Shown here piece by piece: positions 9,452 to 18,578 of a stretch of DNA of 64,000 bases. Numbering within the stretch: position 1 is the stretch's first letter; every line of letters begins with the position of its first letter. Under the pieces are notes generated by a model, which worked only from the letters and a program-made list of their open reading frames with translations, was not told the DNA's origin and did not search any database. The stretch covers positions 1-64,000 of the forward strand of contig NZ_CP116338.1 of assembly GCF_028198145.1 (NCBI RefSeq), in the 5' to 3' direction. The stretch is from Microbacterium sp. nov. GSS16 (lineage in GTDB: Bacteria > Actinomycetota > Actinomycetes > Actinomycetales > Microbacteriaceae). Both the position numbers and the translations under genes were made by a program.

Positions 9452-10858
9452 ATGACCGACCTGCACGATCTGAGCGCTATCGAGCAGCTCGCCGGATTGC
9501 GCGCCGGGGCGTTCTCTCCGTCAGAGCTCGTCGCCCACTACCTGGCGCGCATCGCCCGGTGCGACGAGGAGGTCGGTGCGTTCGTCGAAGTCACAGGCGA
9601 AGCCGCCCGCGCACGGGCTGCCGCATTATCGGGGACCGAGCCGGCCGGCGCCCTGTGGGGGCTGCCCTTCGCCGACAAGGACCTCGTCGCGCGCGCGGGT
9701 GTACCGATGCGTTCGGGTTCACGGCTGCACCGCGATCACGTTCCGACGGCGACTGCGGATCAGGCCGCGGTGCTCGACGAGGCGGGCGGAATCAGCCTCG
9801 GCAAGACCAGCACGCCGGAGTTCGGGCTGACCGGATACACCGAGACGCTGATCGGCCCGCCCACCCGCGATCCGTGGAACCTCGCGAACGGCGCGGGAGG
9901 CTCCAGCGGCGGCGCCGCCGCGGCCGTCGCCGCGGGTCTGCTCCCTCTCGCACCCGGTTCCGACGGCGGCGGCTCGATCCGCATTCCGGCAGCCACGGTG
10001 GGCGTCGTCGGGATCAAGCCGTCTCGTGGGCGGGTGCCGTTCGCCTCAGGCCTCGACAGCCCGGGTGGACTGCCGGTCGCGGGGCCGATAGCCCGTTCGG
10101 TGGCGGATGCCGCGCTGCTGCTCGACGTGCAGTGCGGAGGGCGACCGCATCGCTTCGCGACGCGCGCTCTCGCGTCGGGGCCGTTCGTCTCCGCCGCGAC
10201 GGCATCGTCGATCTCGGCCAGGATCGGGGTGACCACGGTCTCGCCGTGGGACGACGCCGACGACATCCGCCTCGATGCCGACGCCGCTCGCGCTGTCGAG
10301 GTCGCCGCGGCCCTGCTGTCGGATGCCGGGCGCGACGTCGACGGATTCGAGTGGCGTCCCCGCGGCTACGCCGCGCTGTTCACCACGCTCTGGCGCACGA
10401 GTGCTGCCAGGATGACGCTGACCGACCAGGAGCTCGAGCTCGTCGAGCCGATCACCGCCTGGCTCGTGCGCGAGGGGCGCAGGCTGACGGGCTCCGAGGT
10501 GCTGCAGGCTCTGGCGGCGGCATCCGTCTTCGAGCAGGAGACGATCACGGCGTTCGACCCGTTCGACGCCGTGCTCACGCCTGCGCTGGCGCTGCCTCCG
10601 CAGCCGGTCGGCTGGTTCGATCGCGACGACCCGGAGCGTGGGTTCTCGCAGCAGGTGCGGTATGCGCCGTACAGCAGCTTCGTCAACGTGGCGGGTCTTC
10701 CCGCGCTGGTCGTTCCGGTCACGACCGACGCGTCCGGGCATCCGGTCAGCGTGCAGCTGATCGGTCGACCGGGCGGCGAGGCGGCGATCATCTCGCTCGC
10801 CGCGGCGCTGGAGCGTCTTGCCGGACCGATGCCGAAACCGGCGATCTGGCGCCGATGA
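9452..10858 (+). CDS. Amidase signature enzyme
   Basis: A 468-residue amidase-signature hydrolase. It shows the Ser-cisSer-Lys apparatus: lysine in PFADKDLVAR, the GGSSGGAAAAVAAG loop, and nucleophile serine in GSDGGGSIRIPAA. Members hydrolyse carboxylic acid amides, including GatA-like glutaminyl amidotransferase subunits, but no gatB or gatC is nearby and its length suits a catabolic amidase. Of two in-frame starts, the ATG at 9452 (MTDLHDLSAIEQLAG) fits family length. The HAD phosphatase gene follows after 19 bp, so the two may be cotranscribed. The substrate is unknown. Confidence 0.88.
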   Translation: MTDLHDLSAIEQLAGLRAGAFSPSELVAHYLARIARCDEEVGAFVEVTGEAARARAAALSGTEPAGALWGLPFADKDLVARAGVPMRSGSRLHRDHVPTATADQAAVLDEAGGISLGKTSTPEFGLTGYTETLIGPPTRDPWNLANGAGGSSGGAAAAVAAGLLPLAPGSDGGGSIRIPAATVGVVGIKPSRGRVPFASGLDSPGGLPVAGPIARSVADAALLLDVQCGGRPHRFATRALASGPFVSAATASSISARIGVTTVSPWDDADDIRLDADAARAVEVAAALLSDAGRDVDGFEWRPRGYAALFTTLWRTSAARMTLTDQELELVEPITAWLVREGRRLTGSEVLQALAAASVFEQETITAFDPFDAVLTPALALPPQPVGWFDRDDPERGFSQQVRYAPYSSFVNVAGLPALVVPVTTDASGHPVSVQLIGRPGGEAAIISLAAALERLAGPMPKPAIWRR

Positions 10859-10877
10859 CTCGGCCTACGCTGGGCAC

Positions 10878-11528
10878 ATGACCATGACCCTGCACGCCCG
10901 CGCCGTTCTGCTCGACATGGACGGCACCCTCGTCGACTCGACCGCAGTGGTCGAGCGGCTGTGGCTGGAGTGGGCGAAGCCGCACGGGATCGACCCGGAT
11001 GTCGTGCTGCGGACCGTGCACGGCCGCCAGGGCCACCAGAGCATGGCCCTGCTGCTTCCTGAACGCGACCCCGCCATCAACCTCGTCGAGAATCAGGAGA
11101 TGCTCGCGCGCGAGAGCGCCGACGTCGACGGGGTCGTCGAGATCGCGGGCGCGGCGGCGTTCCTCGCCGCTCTGAGCCCGGTGCCCCACGCCATCGTCAC
11201 GTCCGCGAACGTGGCGCTGATGACCGCCAGGATGCAGGCCGCCGGTCTGACCGTGCCCGCGCTCGCGATCACCGCCGAGAGCGTCACCGATTCCAAGCCG
11301 CACCCCGAGGGGTTCCTGGCGGCCGCCGCGCAGCTGGGCGTCGACCCGGCCGACTGCATCGTGTTCGAGGACTCCGAGGCCGGGGTGCAGGCAGGCCTCG
11401 CAGCGGGGATGCGGGTGATCGGCGTCGGCGCCCACGCTGCGGCGTTCGGGGCGACGCATGCCGTCGATGATCTGACCCGCGTGATCGTGAAAGCCGACGC
11501 GGACGGCCTGCGGCTCACGATCGGCTGA
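10878..11528 (+). CDS. HAD-family sugar-phosphatase-like hydrolase
   Basis: A 216-residue subfamily IA HAD phosphatase. Motif I is LLDMDGTLVDST, with the nucleophilic and acid-base aspartates. Motif II is around IVTSANVAL, the lysine lies in SKPHPEGFLAAA, and motif III is IVFEDSEAGVQAG. This pattern is typical of the DOG1/GPP/beta-phosphoglucomutase-like group acting on small sugar phosphates or glycerol phosphate. The ATG at 10878 is preferred over an upstream codon inside the amidase gene. The substrate cannot be read from sequence. Confidence 0.87.
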   Translation: MTMTLHARAVLLDMDGTLVDSTAVVERLWLEWAKPHGIDPDVVLRTVHGRQGHQSMALLLPERDPAINLVENQEMLARESADVDGVVEIAGAAAFLAALSPVPHAIVTSANVALMTARMQAAGLTVPALAITAESVTDSKPHPEGFLAAAAQLGVDPADCIVFEDSEAGVQAGLAAGMRVIGVGAHAAAFGATHAVDDLTRVIVKADADGLRLTIG

Positions 11529-11532
11529 GTGA

Positions 11533-11970
11533 TCACTCCCGCGTGAAGTCCTCGAAGATCAGCGTCGTGCGGGTCGACCGGATCGACGGGATCGCCTGGA
11601 TGTCCTCCAGCACGACGCGCCGCAGGTCGCGGGCGTCGCTCGCGCGCACGAGCAGGATCACGTCGAAGTCGCCGCCGACGAGAGCCATGTGCTCGACCTC
11701 GGGAATCGCGCGCAGCCGGGTCTGCACCTCCTGCCAGCTCGCCTGCTCTATGGCGAGCATGACGTAGGCGGATGCGTGGTGCCCGAGCTGCACGGGATCG
11801 GTGCGCACCGTGTATCCGGCGATCACACCCTGCTCGGTGAGCCGCTTGATGCGCGCGTGCGCGCCCGCACGGGAGATGTGCACGCTCTCGGCGATGTGCG
11901 TCATCGACGCCCGCGCGTCACGGCGCAGCTCGGCGAGGATCGCGCGATCCGTGGCATCGAGCTCAGCCAT
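11533..11970 (-). CDS. Lrp/AsnC-family regulator, probable controller of the bkd operon
   Basis: A 145-residue Lrp/AsnC regulator with an N-terminal helix-turn-helix (MAELDATDRAILAELRRDARASMTHIAESV) and a C-terminal RAM ligand-binding domain ending in LIFEDFTRE. It is divergent from the branched-chain 2-oxoacid dehydrogenase operon, the arrangement seen for BkdR in several bacteria, where branched-chain amino acids are the effector. In the gap, an inverted pair GTCAG/CTGAC (11988-11992 and 11999-12003) followed by a further TCTGAC could be its site. The effector and activator or repressor role are inferred from context. Confidence 0.9.
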   Translation of the reverse strand: MAELDATDRAILAELRRDARASMTHIAESVHISRAGAHARIKRLTEQGVIAGYTVRTDPVQLGHHASAYVMLAIEQASWQEVQTRLRAIPEVEHMALVGGDFDVILLVRASDARDLRRVVLEDIQAIPSIRSTRTTLIFEDFTRE

Positions 11971-12025
11971 CGAGCACCGTCCGTTCCGTCAGTGGATGCT
12001 GACATTCTGACACCTGAATGGCTCC

Positions 12026-12047
12026 CTACAGAACGAACGTTCAATAA
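12026..12047. promoter_or_regulatory. Putative TetR-type operator upstream of bkdA
   Basis: A 22-bp site centred on the perfect palindrome GAACGTTC (12035-12042), with CTAC on the left and ATAA on the right. It agrees at 17 of 22 positions with the site upstream of paaA (50600-50621) and resembles the site upstream of the thiolase operon (20434-20455). It lies about 77 bp before bkdA. The shared design suggests a common regulator not encoded in this window. Confidence 0.5.
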
Positions 12048-12123
12048 TCCGCTCGATCCGTTGGACGGCTGAGCAGTCGAGGGCATCCTGGGGGCACCAC
12101 GTTCGGCAAGGAAGGCGAACCGG

Positions 12124-13227
12124 ATGATGCGAGACGACCTGCTCCCCCGAGAGACCCCCGTGCGTCTGATCGATCCGCGCGGCAACGGGATCGACGACGA
12201 CCACTACACCGCGCCCGACGTCGACCGGCTGCGCGACGCCTACCGCGCGCTGGTCGAGGGTCGTCGGATCAACGACCAGGCCAGCGCCCTCGTGCGCCAG
12301 GGTCGACTGGCCGTCTATCCGTCCTCGCACGGCCAGGAGGCCTGCCAGGTGGCCGCCGCTCTCGTGCTCGACGAGCGGGACTGGCTCTTCCCCACCTACC
12401 GCGACGCCGTCGCGATCATCGGGCGAGGCGTTTCGCCGGCGGAGGCGATGGTTCTGCTGGCCGGCGACTGGCACAGCGGATACGACCCGGCCGAGCACCA
12501 CGTCGCCCCGCAGGCGACGCCCCTGGCGACGCAGCTGCTGCACGCCGTCGGCTTCGCGCAGGCCGCGCGCCATCGCGGTGAGGACACCGTCGTGCTCGCC
12601 CTGTGCGGCGACGGGGCGACCAGCGAAGGCGACTTCCACGAGGCGATGAACTTCGCCGCCGTCTTCCACGCTCCCATCGTCTTCTTCGTGCAGAACAACG
12701 AGTTCGCCATCTCGGTGCCGCTCGCACGCCAGAGCGCGGCGCCCTCGCTCGCACACAAGGCGATCGGCTACGGGATGCCCGGCGAGCGCGTCGACGGCAA
12801 CGACGTCGCCGCCCTGCTCGCGGTGCTCGGCGAGGCTGTCGAGCGCGCCCGCAGCGGGGGCGGCCCCTCGCTCGTCGAGGCGCACACCTATCGCATGCAG
12901 GCGCACACCAACGCCGACGACGACACGCGCTATCGCGAGCGCGACGAGGTGCAGGCGTGGGTCGAGCGGGATCCCCTCACTCGCCTGCGCGCGCATCTCA
13001 CCGCCCGGGGCGCGCTGTCGGACGATGACGAGCGGCGCATCGCGGCCGACGCGGAGAGCATCGCCGCCGAGCTGCGCACCGCGCTGAACGCCGATGCCGA
13101 CCTCGACCCGGAGGATCTGTTCCGCTTCGTCACCGCCGAGCGGTCGCCGCAGCTCGCGGAGCAGTGGCGGATGCTGCAGGGCGAGATCGCACGCGACACC
13201 CTCGCCGACACAGGAGGACGATCATGA
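12124..13227 (+). CDS. bkdA: Branched-chain 2-oxoacid dehydrogenase E1, alpha subunit
   Basis: A 367-residue ThDP-dependent E1 alpha subunit. It decarboxylates branched-chain 2-oxo acids (the deaminated forms of Leu, Ile and Val) and passes the acyl group to E2 lipoate. The ThDP motif runs from GDGATSEGDFHE to FVQNNEFAIS. The substrate-channel block YPSSHGQEACQVAAAL and the phosphorylation-loop equivalent YRMQAHTNADDDTRYR are present. The first gene of a three-gene operon, it overlaps E1 beta by ATGA. An AAGGAAGG precedes the double ATG at 12124. Pyruvate specificity cannot be fully excluded; the E2 sequence and the Lrp neighbour favour branched-chain substrates. Confidence 0.93.
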   Translation: MMRDDLLPRETPVRLIDPRGNGIDDDHYTAPDVDRLRDAYRALVEGRRINDQASALVRQGRLAVYPSSHGQEACQVAAALVLDERDWLFPTYRDAVAIIGRGVSPAEAMVLLAGDWHSGYDPAEHHVAPQATPLATQLLHAVGFAQAARHRGEDTVVLALCGDGATSEGDFHEAMNFAAVFHAPIVFFVQNNEFAISVPLARQSAAPSLAHKAIGYGMPGERVDGNDVAALLAVLGEAVERARSGGGPSLVEAHTYRMQAHTNADDDTRYRERDEVQAWVERDPLTRLRAHLTARGALSDDDERRIAADAESIAAELRTALNADADLDPEDLFRFVTAERSPQLAEQWRMLQGEIARDTLADTGGRS

Positions 13228-14261
13228 CCCTCGCGTCCGACCTCCGCACCGATCAGGCCAGTCCTCACGTCGTCGGCACGATGACCATGGCCGCTGCTCT
13301 CAATCGCGCCCTCGCCGACGCCATCCAGGACGATCCGGCCGTCGTCGTCTACGGCGAGGACGTCGGCGCGTTGGGCGGCGTCTTCCGCATCACCGACGGG
13401 CTCGCCGAGCGCTTCGGCGACGACCGCTGCTTCGACACTCCACTCGCCGAGGCCGGCATCGTCGGCACCGCTGTCGGCATGGCCATGAACGGCATGCGTC
13501 CGATCGTCGAGATGCAGTTCGACGCGTTCGCGCTGCCGGCGTTCGAGCAGATCGTCAGTCAGGTCGCGAAGTTCGGCAACCGCACGCGCGGATCGATGCG
13601 GATGCCGCTGGTGATCCGCATTCCGTTCGGCGGCGGCATCGGCGGGGTCGAGCACCACTGCGATTCGTCGGAGGCGTACTACGCGCACACCCCCGGGCTC
13701 ACCGTCGTCTCGCCGTCCACCCCGCAGGATGCGTACTCGCTGCTGCGTGCGGCGATCGCCTCGCCCGATCCGGTGATCTTCCTCGAGCCGAAGAAGCTGT
13801 ACTGGACGAAGGGCGAGGTCGACACCTCGATCACGGCCGAACTCGGCACCGCCCGGATCGCTCGCGAGGGCACCGACGTGACGGTGCTGGCCTACGCCGC
13901 GATGGTTCCGGTGGCCCTCGAGGCTGCCGAGATCGCTGCGGCGGAGGGCCGGAGCATCCAGGTCATCGATGTGCGCTCGCTGTCGCCGTTCGATGATGCG
14001 ACGGTCACGGCCTCCGTGCGCGCGACCGGACGCGCAGTCGTCGTCGCCGAAGCGCCCGGGTACGCGAGCGTCGCGAGCGAGATCCAGGCGCGCGTCTTCG
14101 AGCGGTGCTTCGAGCACCTCGAAGCGCCGGTGCGCCGTGTGACCGGCTTCGACACCCCGTACGCGCCACCGAAGCTCGAGCACTGGTACCTGCCCGATGC
14201 CGACCGCGTACTCGACGCCATCGACTCGCTCTATCCCGACGATGAGGGGGCGCCCCGATGA
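13224..14261 (+). CDS. bkdB: Branched-chain 2-oxoacid dehydrogenase E1, beta subunit
   Basis: A 345-residue E1 beta subunit, which forms the alpha2beta2 heterotetramer with the preceding product. Diagnostic blocks are VVVYGEDVGALGGVFRIT, FDTPLAEAGIVGTAVGMA, and the transketolase C-terminal domain with VIDVRSLSPFDDATV. The start at 13224 overlaps the E1 alpha stop by ATGA and has AGGAGGA upstream; the stop overlaps E2 in the same way. That implies translational coupling of all three subunits. Confidence 0.94.
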   Translation: MTLASDLRTDQASPHVVGTMTMAAALNRALADAIQDDPAVVVYGEDVGALGGVFRITDGLAERFGDDRCFDTPLAEAGIVGTAVGMAMNGMRPIVEMQFDAFALPAFEQIVSQVAKFGNRTRGSMRMPLVIRIPFGGGIGGVEHHCDSSEAYYAHTPGLTVVSPSTPQDAYSLLRAAIASPDPVIFLEPKKLYWTKGEVDTSITAELGTARIAREGTDVTVLAYAAMVPVALEAAEIAAAEGRSIQVIDVRSLSPFDDATVTASVRATGRAVVVAEAPGYASVASEIQARVFERCFEHLEAPVRRVTGFDTPYAPPKLEHWYLPDADRVLDAIDSLYPDDEGAPR

Positions 14262-15787
14262 CGACCGCGACAGCGCGCGTGTTCCGCCTGCCGGATCTCG
14301 GCGAGGGACTGACCGAAGCGGGCCTCGTGCAGTGGCTGGTGCAGGTCGGCGACACGATCACCACCGACCAGGCGATCGCCGAGGTCGAGACGGCGAAGAG
14401 CATCGTCGAGCTGCCCTCGCCGTTCGCGGGCGTGGTCACGGCGCTGCACGGCGAAGCCGGCGACGTGATCGCGGTGGGCGCGCCGGTGCTGGAGGTGGCA
14501 GACGGAATCAGCGACGAAGCCGTCGCCGGTGCGCAGCCGGATGGTGCGCAGTCGGATGCTGAGAAGGATGCCTATCGCACCGAGGAGCGCGCCGGGTCGG
14601 GCAACGTCCTGATCGGCTACGGCACCACCGAGCGCGTCTCGTCTGGCCGCCGCCGTCCGCGGGCATCCGGTTCATCCCTGGCCCCTCCCCCTCTTCCGCC
14701 GAGAGCACGGCACCTCACCGAAGGCACCGCGACATCACGCGAAGAGCCCGCACACGCGGCGACGTCCCATGCCGTCGAGAAGGCCGCACCGCGCACGGTG
14801 GCGGTGCGCTCCCCCATCGTGCGGCGCCTGGCTCGTGATCTGGGCGTCGACGTGGGTCGGATCGACCCGACGGGGGCCGACGGCGCGGTCACCCGCGCCG
14901 ACGTGCTGCGTGCCGCGGCGCTGCTCGACGGCGAGCAGAGCGTCGAGCATCGCGAGCACCGCGGCCCCGAGGCGCGGCGGCAGGCATCCGGATCGCACGG
15001 GCAGGCATCTGGAACGCGCGCGCGGAGGCCCGACGGCGCAACCGACGGAGCCGGCGCGACCGACGGCGGCGGCGTGGCCGGGGTCGACGGTCTCACCGTC
15101 GCCTCCCGCGAGAGGCTCTCACCGATGCGGAAGGCGATCAGCGAGACGCTGACCCGCAGCCGCGCCGAGATCCCCGAGGCCACGGTGTGGGTCGACGTCG
15201 ACGCCACCGAGCTGTTCCAGGCGCGCTCGCAGATGGCGGCCGAGGGCGAACGCGCCCCGTCGCTCACAGCCCTCGTCGCGCGGTTCACGCTGATGGCCCT
15301 CGCGGACTTCCCTCTGCTGGCCTCCCGTCTGAGCGACGACGCGTCCGAGATCGTCACGTTCGACGGGGTGAACCTCGGCGTCGCCGCCGACACCGAGCGC
15401 GGCCTGATGGTGCCCGTGATCGCCAGGGCGCACGACCTCACCGTCGACGAGCTCGACGCACAGCTGCGCGAGCTGGCGGCGACCGCCCGAGCGGGGCGGA
15501 TGCCCGCCGACCGACTGCGCGGGTCGACGTTCACGCTCAATAACTACGGGAGCCTGGGGGTCGACGGTTCGGCGGCGATCATCAATCATCCCGAAGTCGC
15601 GATCATGGGTGTCGGCCGCATGATCGAGCGGCCCTGGGTCGTGGACGGGCAGATCGTGGCACGCCGCATCGCCCAGCTGTCGCTGGTCTTCGACCACCGC
15701 GTCTGCGACGGCGGTTACGCCGCCGGGTTCCTGCGCCGCGTGGTCGAGCTGATCGAGCATCCGCTGCGGGCGTTCGGGCGGCTCTGA
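14258..15787 (+). CDS. bkdC: Branched-chain 2-oxoacid dehydrogenase E2, lipoyl acyltransferase
   Basis: A 509-residue E2 core protein. An N-terminal lipoyl domain carries the lipoyl lysine at residue 47 in VETAKSIVE. A long Ala/Pro/Arg-rich linker follows, then a peripheral-subunit-binding domain (VRRLARDLGVDVGRIDPTG), a second charged linker, and the C-terminal catalytic domain ending with the HxxxDG active site FDHRVCDGG. One lipoyl domain is present. No E3 (lipoamide dehydrogenase) gene follows, so the complex must use an E3 encoded elsewhere. The E1-E2 overlap is ATGA. Confidence 0.94.
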   Translation: MTTATARVFRLPDLGEGLTEAGLVQWLVQVGDTITTDQAIAEVETAKSIVELPSPFAGVVTALHGEAGDVIAVGAPVLEVADGISDEAVAGAQPDGAQSDAEKDAYRTEERAGSGNVLIGYGTTERVSSGRRRPRASGSSLAPPPLPPRARHLTEGTATSREEPAHAATSHAVEKAAPRTVAVRSPIVRRLARDLGVDVGRIDPTGADGAVTRADVLRAAALLDGEQSVEHREHRGPEARRQASGSHGQASGTRARRPDGATDGAGATDGGGVAGVDGLTVASRERLSPMRKAISETLTRSRAEIPEATVWVDVDATELFQARSQMAAEGERAPSLTALVARFTLMALADFPLLASRLSDDASEIVTFDGVNLGVAADTERGLMVPVIARAHDLTVDELDAQLRELAATARAGRMPADRLRGSTFTLNNYGSLGVDGSAAIINHPEVAIMGVGRMIERPWVVDGQIVARRIAQLSLVFDHRVCDGGYAAGFLRRVVELIEHPLRAFGRL

Positions 15788-15828
15788 GCCGACCGGCGCC
15801 TGTGCGCGGCGTGCCGTCGGGGCGCAGC

Positions 15829-15947
15829 GAACCAGCGCACGTCACCAGCGCATGCGAACCAGCGCACGCGCACCAGCACAGCGACCGGCGCACGTGCACC
15901 GCCGCGCCGCGATGAACCAGTGCACGCACACCAGCGAGCACGCGGCG
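15829..15947. repeat. Degenerate short tandem repeat between bkdC and the PTS fusion gene
   Basis: In the 163-bp convergent gap, ACCAGCGCACG-like words recur about eight times with spacings of 10-16 bases and increasing divergence (for example at 15831, 15845 and 15857). I see no terminator-like perfect hairpin and no coding potential. It looks like a decaying low-complexity repeat. Confidence 0.5.
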
Positions 15948-15950
15948 CGG

Positions 15951-18578
15951 TCAGCGTTCGAGGGCGGCGGCTGCCGCAGAGCGCGCCTGCGCAGCGGTCG
16001 CGCTGGCCGACGCCGCCCCGGCCGCGCGACGGCACTGCTCCGGCGTCACTGCCGCGAGCGCTGCGGCGACCCGGCCGAGCGAGCGCGGGGTCATCGACAG
16101 GCTGGTGACCCCGAGCCCCACGAGCACGGGGGCGAGCTGCGGATCTCCGCCTGCCTCGCCGCACACGCCGACCGCGCGGTTCGCCGCGCGCCCGACCGAC
16201 CCGACCATGCCGATCAGCCGCAGCACGGCCGGCTGCCACGGGTCGTTGAGGTCGCCCAGCTCACCCAGCAGCCGGTCCGCGGCGAGGGTGTACTGCGCGA
16301 GGTCGTTGGTGCCGAGGCTGACGAAGTCGACGACCTCGAACAGCTCTGCGGCGAGCAGGGCCGCCGACGGGGTCTCGATCATCACGCCCACCCGCTCGAG
16401 GCCGAATCCCCGGGCTCTTGCGGCGAAGTCGCGCGCCTCGTCGACCGTGGCGACCATCGGGGCCATCACCTCGACGAGCGCAGATTCCGCCGACGCCGCT
16501 TCGGCCAGCGCACGCAGCTGGTCGTCGAGCAGCTGCGGCGTGCGTCGCGCGATGCGCAGTCCGCGCACCCCGAGCGCCGGATTCTGCTCGTCGTCGGCAT
16601 TCGCGAAGGGCACCGGCTTGTCGCTGCCCGCGTCGAGTGTGCGCACCACCACCTTGCGTCCGGAGAAGGCCGAGAGCACACCCCGATAGGCCGTCACCTG
16701 CTCGGCGACCGTGGGCGCGTCGGCGCGGTCGAGAAAGCAGAACTCGGTGCGGAACAGCCCGACGCCCTCGGCACCCGCAGCGGCGGCGATCTCGGCATCC
16801 GCCGCTCCGCCGACGTTGGCGAGCAGCGGCAGGCGCGATCCGTCGCCCAGCCGCCCGGTTCCGTCGAAGGAGGTCACGGCGCTCGCGCGCGTCGCCGCGT
16901 CGATGCGCGCGGGGTCCGGATCGACCTCGACGGCGCCGCGGTCGCCGTCGACGAGCACGGTCGTGTCAGGCGAGAGGCCCGTCGCGCCGATGACGCCGAC
17001 CACAGCGGGCAGGCCGAGAGAGCGGGCGATGATCGCGGTGTGCGAGGTCGGACCGCCCTGTTCGGTGACGAGCGCCACGCACCGTCCGCCGTGCAGCGCG
17101 GCGGTGTCGGCGGGCGACAGGTCGCGCGCGACGAGCACGAACGGCTCATCGCACTGCGGCACGCCGGGAGAGGCGAGCCCGAGGATCTCCGCGACGATGC
17201 GGTCGCGCACATCGCGCACGTCGGCGGCGCGCTCGGCCGTGCGCCCGCCCAGCGCCTCCAGCGCTTCCTGTTGTGCCGCCGCGACCTCCCAGATCGCGCG
17301 CGCGGCGCTGCGCCCGGCGTCGCGGACCAGTGCCGTCGCGTCGGCGATGAGATCAGGGTCGGATGCCAGCAGCGCAGACGCTTCGAGGATGTCGCGCCCG
17401 TCGCCGGACGCGGCGGCGGCGCGGGAGCGCAGGTCGGCCGCGACCGCGAGGCACGCCCGGTCGATGCGCGACACCTCGGCCTCTCGCCCGTCTGCGGCGA
17501 TGACCGCCGCCGCGTCGGGCTCGGTCACCGGCGGGGCGAGAGTGACAACGGGTGCCGCGGCGACTCCTGCGCTCACGCCGCGCCCGCGCAGCGTCGTCCC
17601 CGGCGGGACAGGTGCCGCGGCGAGAGGTGCCGGCGCGGCAGGTGCCGGCGCAGCAGGTGCCGGGGCGGCCGGGGCGCCAGGTGCGGGCACAGCACGTGCC
17701 GGCGGGATGGGTGCCGGCGGGGTGGGTGCCGGCGCGGCAGATGCCAGAGCGGCCGGGGCGCCAGGTGCGGAGCGTTCGGCCGCGGAGACCGGCTCGTCGG
17801 GAGCAGCGCCCGCGCCGGCGGGAGCGTCGTCGACACCCTCGCCGAATCCGTTCTCGAACAGTGCGGCGAGTGCATCGAGCACCTGGTCGTCCAGAGCCGA
17901 CAGCTCGATCTCATCGCCCCCGCGCGCGCCGAGCATGAGCAGCCGGCTGAGGCTTCCAGCCGACGCATCCGGGCCGTCGGGCAGCCTGCGCAGGCGCACA
18001 TCCGCTCCGGCCGACGTCTCGGCGATGAGCGCGGCGGGCCGAGCGTGGATGCCGAGGGGGTTGCGCACGCGCACCCGCCGAGTGATCCGTGCGCTTTCGC
18101 GCCCCGGCGGTGCGGCCTCGTCCTGAACGCGCTCTTCCGGAGCGGCCTCGACGGGCGCATCCGGCTGCAGCTGACCTGTCTTCCCCGCCAGGGCCGCCGC
18201 GGCTTCTTCGGCCACCGTATCGAGTGCGCCTCCGGCGGCGGCCGCCACGACCGCGGCCAGCAGCCCCTCCACGAAGGGCGCCGGCGCCAACCGCACCGGT
18301 ACCTCACTCGAGCGCAGCTCGAGGGCGAGTTCCGCGCTCATCACCGCCGAGCCGAGATCCATGAGCACGAGCACGCCGTCGCACTCGGCAGCCAGATCGT
18401 CGATGGCAGAGGCCACGGCCATGGCATCCGTTCCGAGGATCGGCGTGCCGTCGCCGTCAGAGCCCGCCCCTGCCGCCACGCGCACCGGAGGTGCGTCGCC
18501 ATGCACCATCTGCAGGGCGAGCTCGAGCACCGCCTCGCCGAGCCGCGCGCTGTGCGAGACGGCGACGATGCCGATCAT
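15951..18578 (-). CDS. dhaM: DhaM-HPr-Enzyme I fusion (PEP:dihydroxyacetone phosphotransferase)
   Basis: An 875-residue three-module protein. Residues 1-130 are a DhaM EIIA domain with phospho-His9 in AVSHSARL. Residues about 165-250 are HPr, with the active His178 in NPLGIHARPAALI. A roughly 80-residue Ala/Pro linker with APAP repeats follows. From about residue 330 there is an Enzyme I with phospho-His513 in GGPTSHTAI, the PEP-site blocks GVGLFRTEF and VGVMIETPSAA, and catalytic Cys806 in GVCGEAGGD. E. coli DhaM ends with a truncated EI; here the whole EI appears present, so one chain could carry phosphate from PEP to DhaL-ADP. The start overlaps the dhaL stop by ATGA. Confidence 0.93.
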   Translation of the reverse strand: MIGIVAVSHSARLGEAVLELALQMVHGDAPPVRVAAGAGSDGDGTPILGTDAMAVASAIDDLAAECDGVLVLMDLGSAVMSAELALELRSSEVPVRLAPAPFVEGLLAAVVAAAAGGALDTVAEEAAAALAGKTGQLQPDAPVEAAPEERVQDEAAPPGRESARITRRVRVRNPLGIHARPAALIAETSAGADVRLRRLPDGPDASAGSLSRLLMLGARGGDEIELSALDDQVLDALAALFENGFGEGVDDAPAGAGAAPDEPVSAAERSAPGAPAALASAAPAPTPPAPIPPARAVPAPGAPAAPAPAAPAPAAPAPLAAAPVPPGTTLRGRGVSAGVAAAPVVTLAPPVTEPDAAAVIAADGREAEVSRIDRACLAVAADLRSRAAAASGDGRDILEASALLASDPDLIADATALVRDAGRSAARAIWEVAAAQQEALEALGGRTAERAADVRDVRDRIVAEILGLASPGVPQCDEPFVLVARDLSPADTAALHGGRCVALVTEQGGPTSHTAIIARSLGLPAVVGVIGATGLSPDTTVLVDGDRGAVEVDPDPARIDAATRASAVTSFDGTGRLGDGSRLPLLANVGGAADAEIAAAAGAEGVGLFRTEFCFLDRADAPTVAEQVTAYRGVLSAFSGRKVVVRTLDAGSDKPVPFANADDEQNPALGVRGLRIARRTPQLLDDQLRALAEAASAESALVEVMAPMVATVDEARDFAARARGFGLERVGVMIETPSAALLAAELFEVVDFVSLGTNDLAQYTLAADRLLGELGDLNDPWQPAVLRLIGMVGSVGRAANRAVGVCGEAGGDPQLAPVLVGLGVTSLSMTPRSLGRVAAALAAVTPEQCRRAAGAASASATAAQARSAAAAALER

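Noticed and set aside
15829..15947. ACCAGCGCACG repeats as a CRISPR or integron-type array
   Set aside because: Units are too short and irregular, and there are no associated genes.
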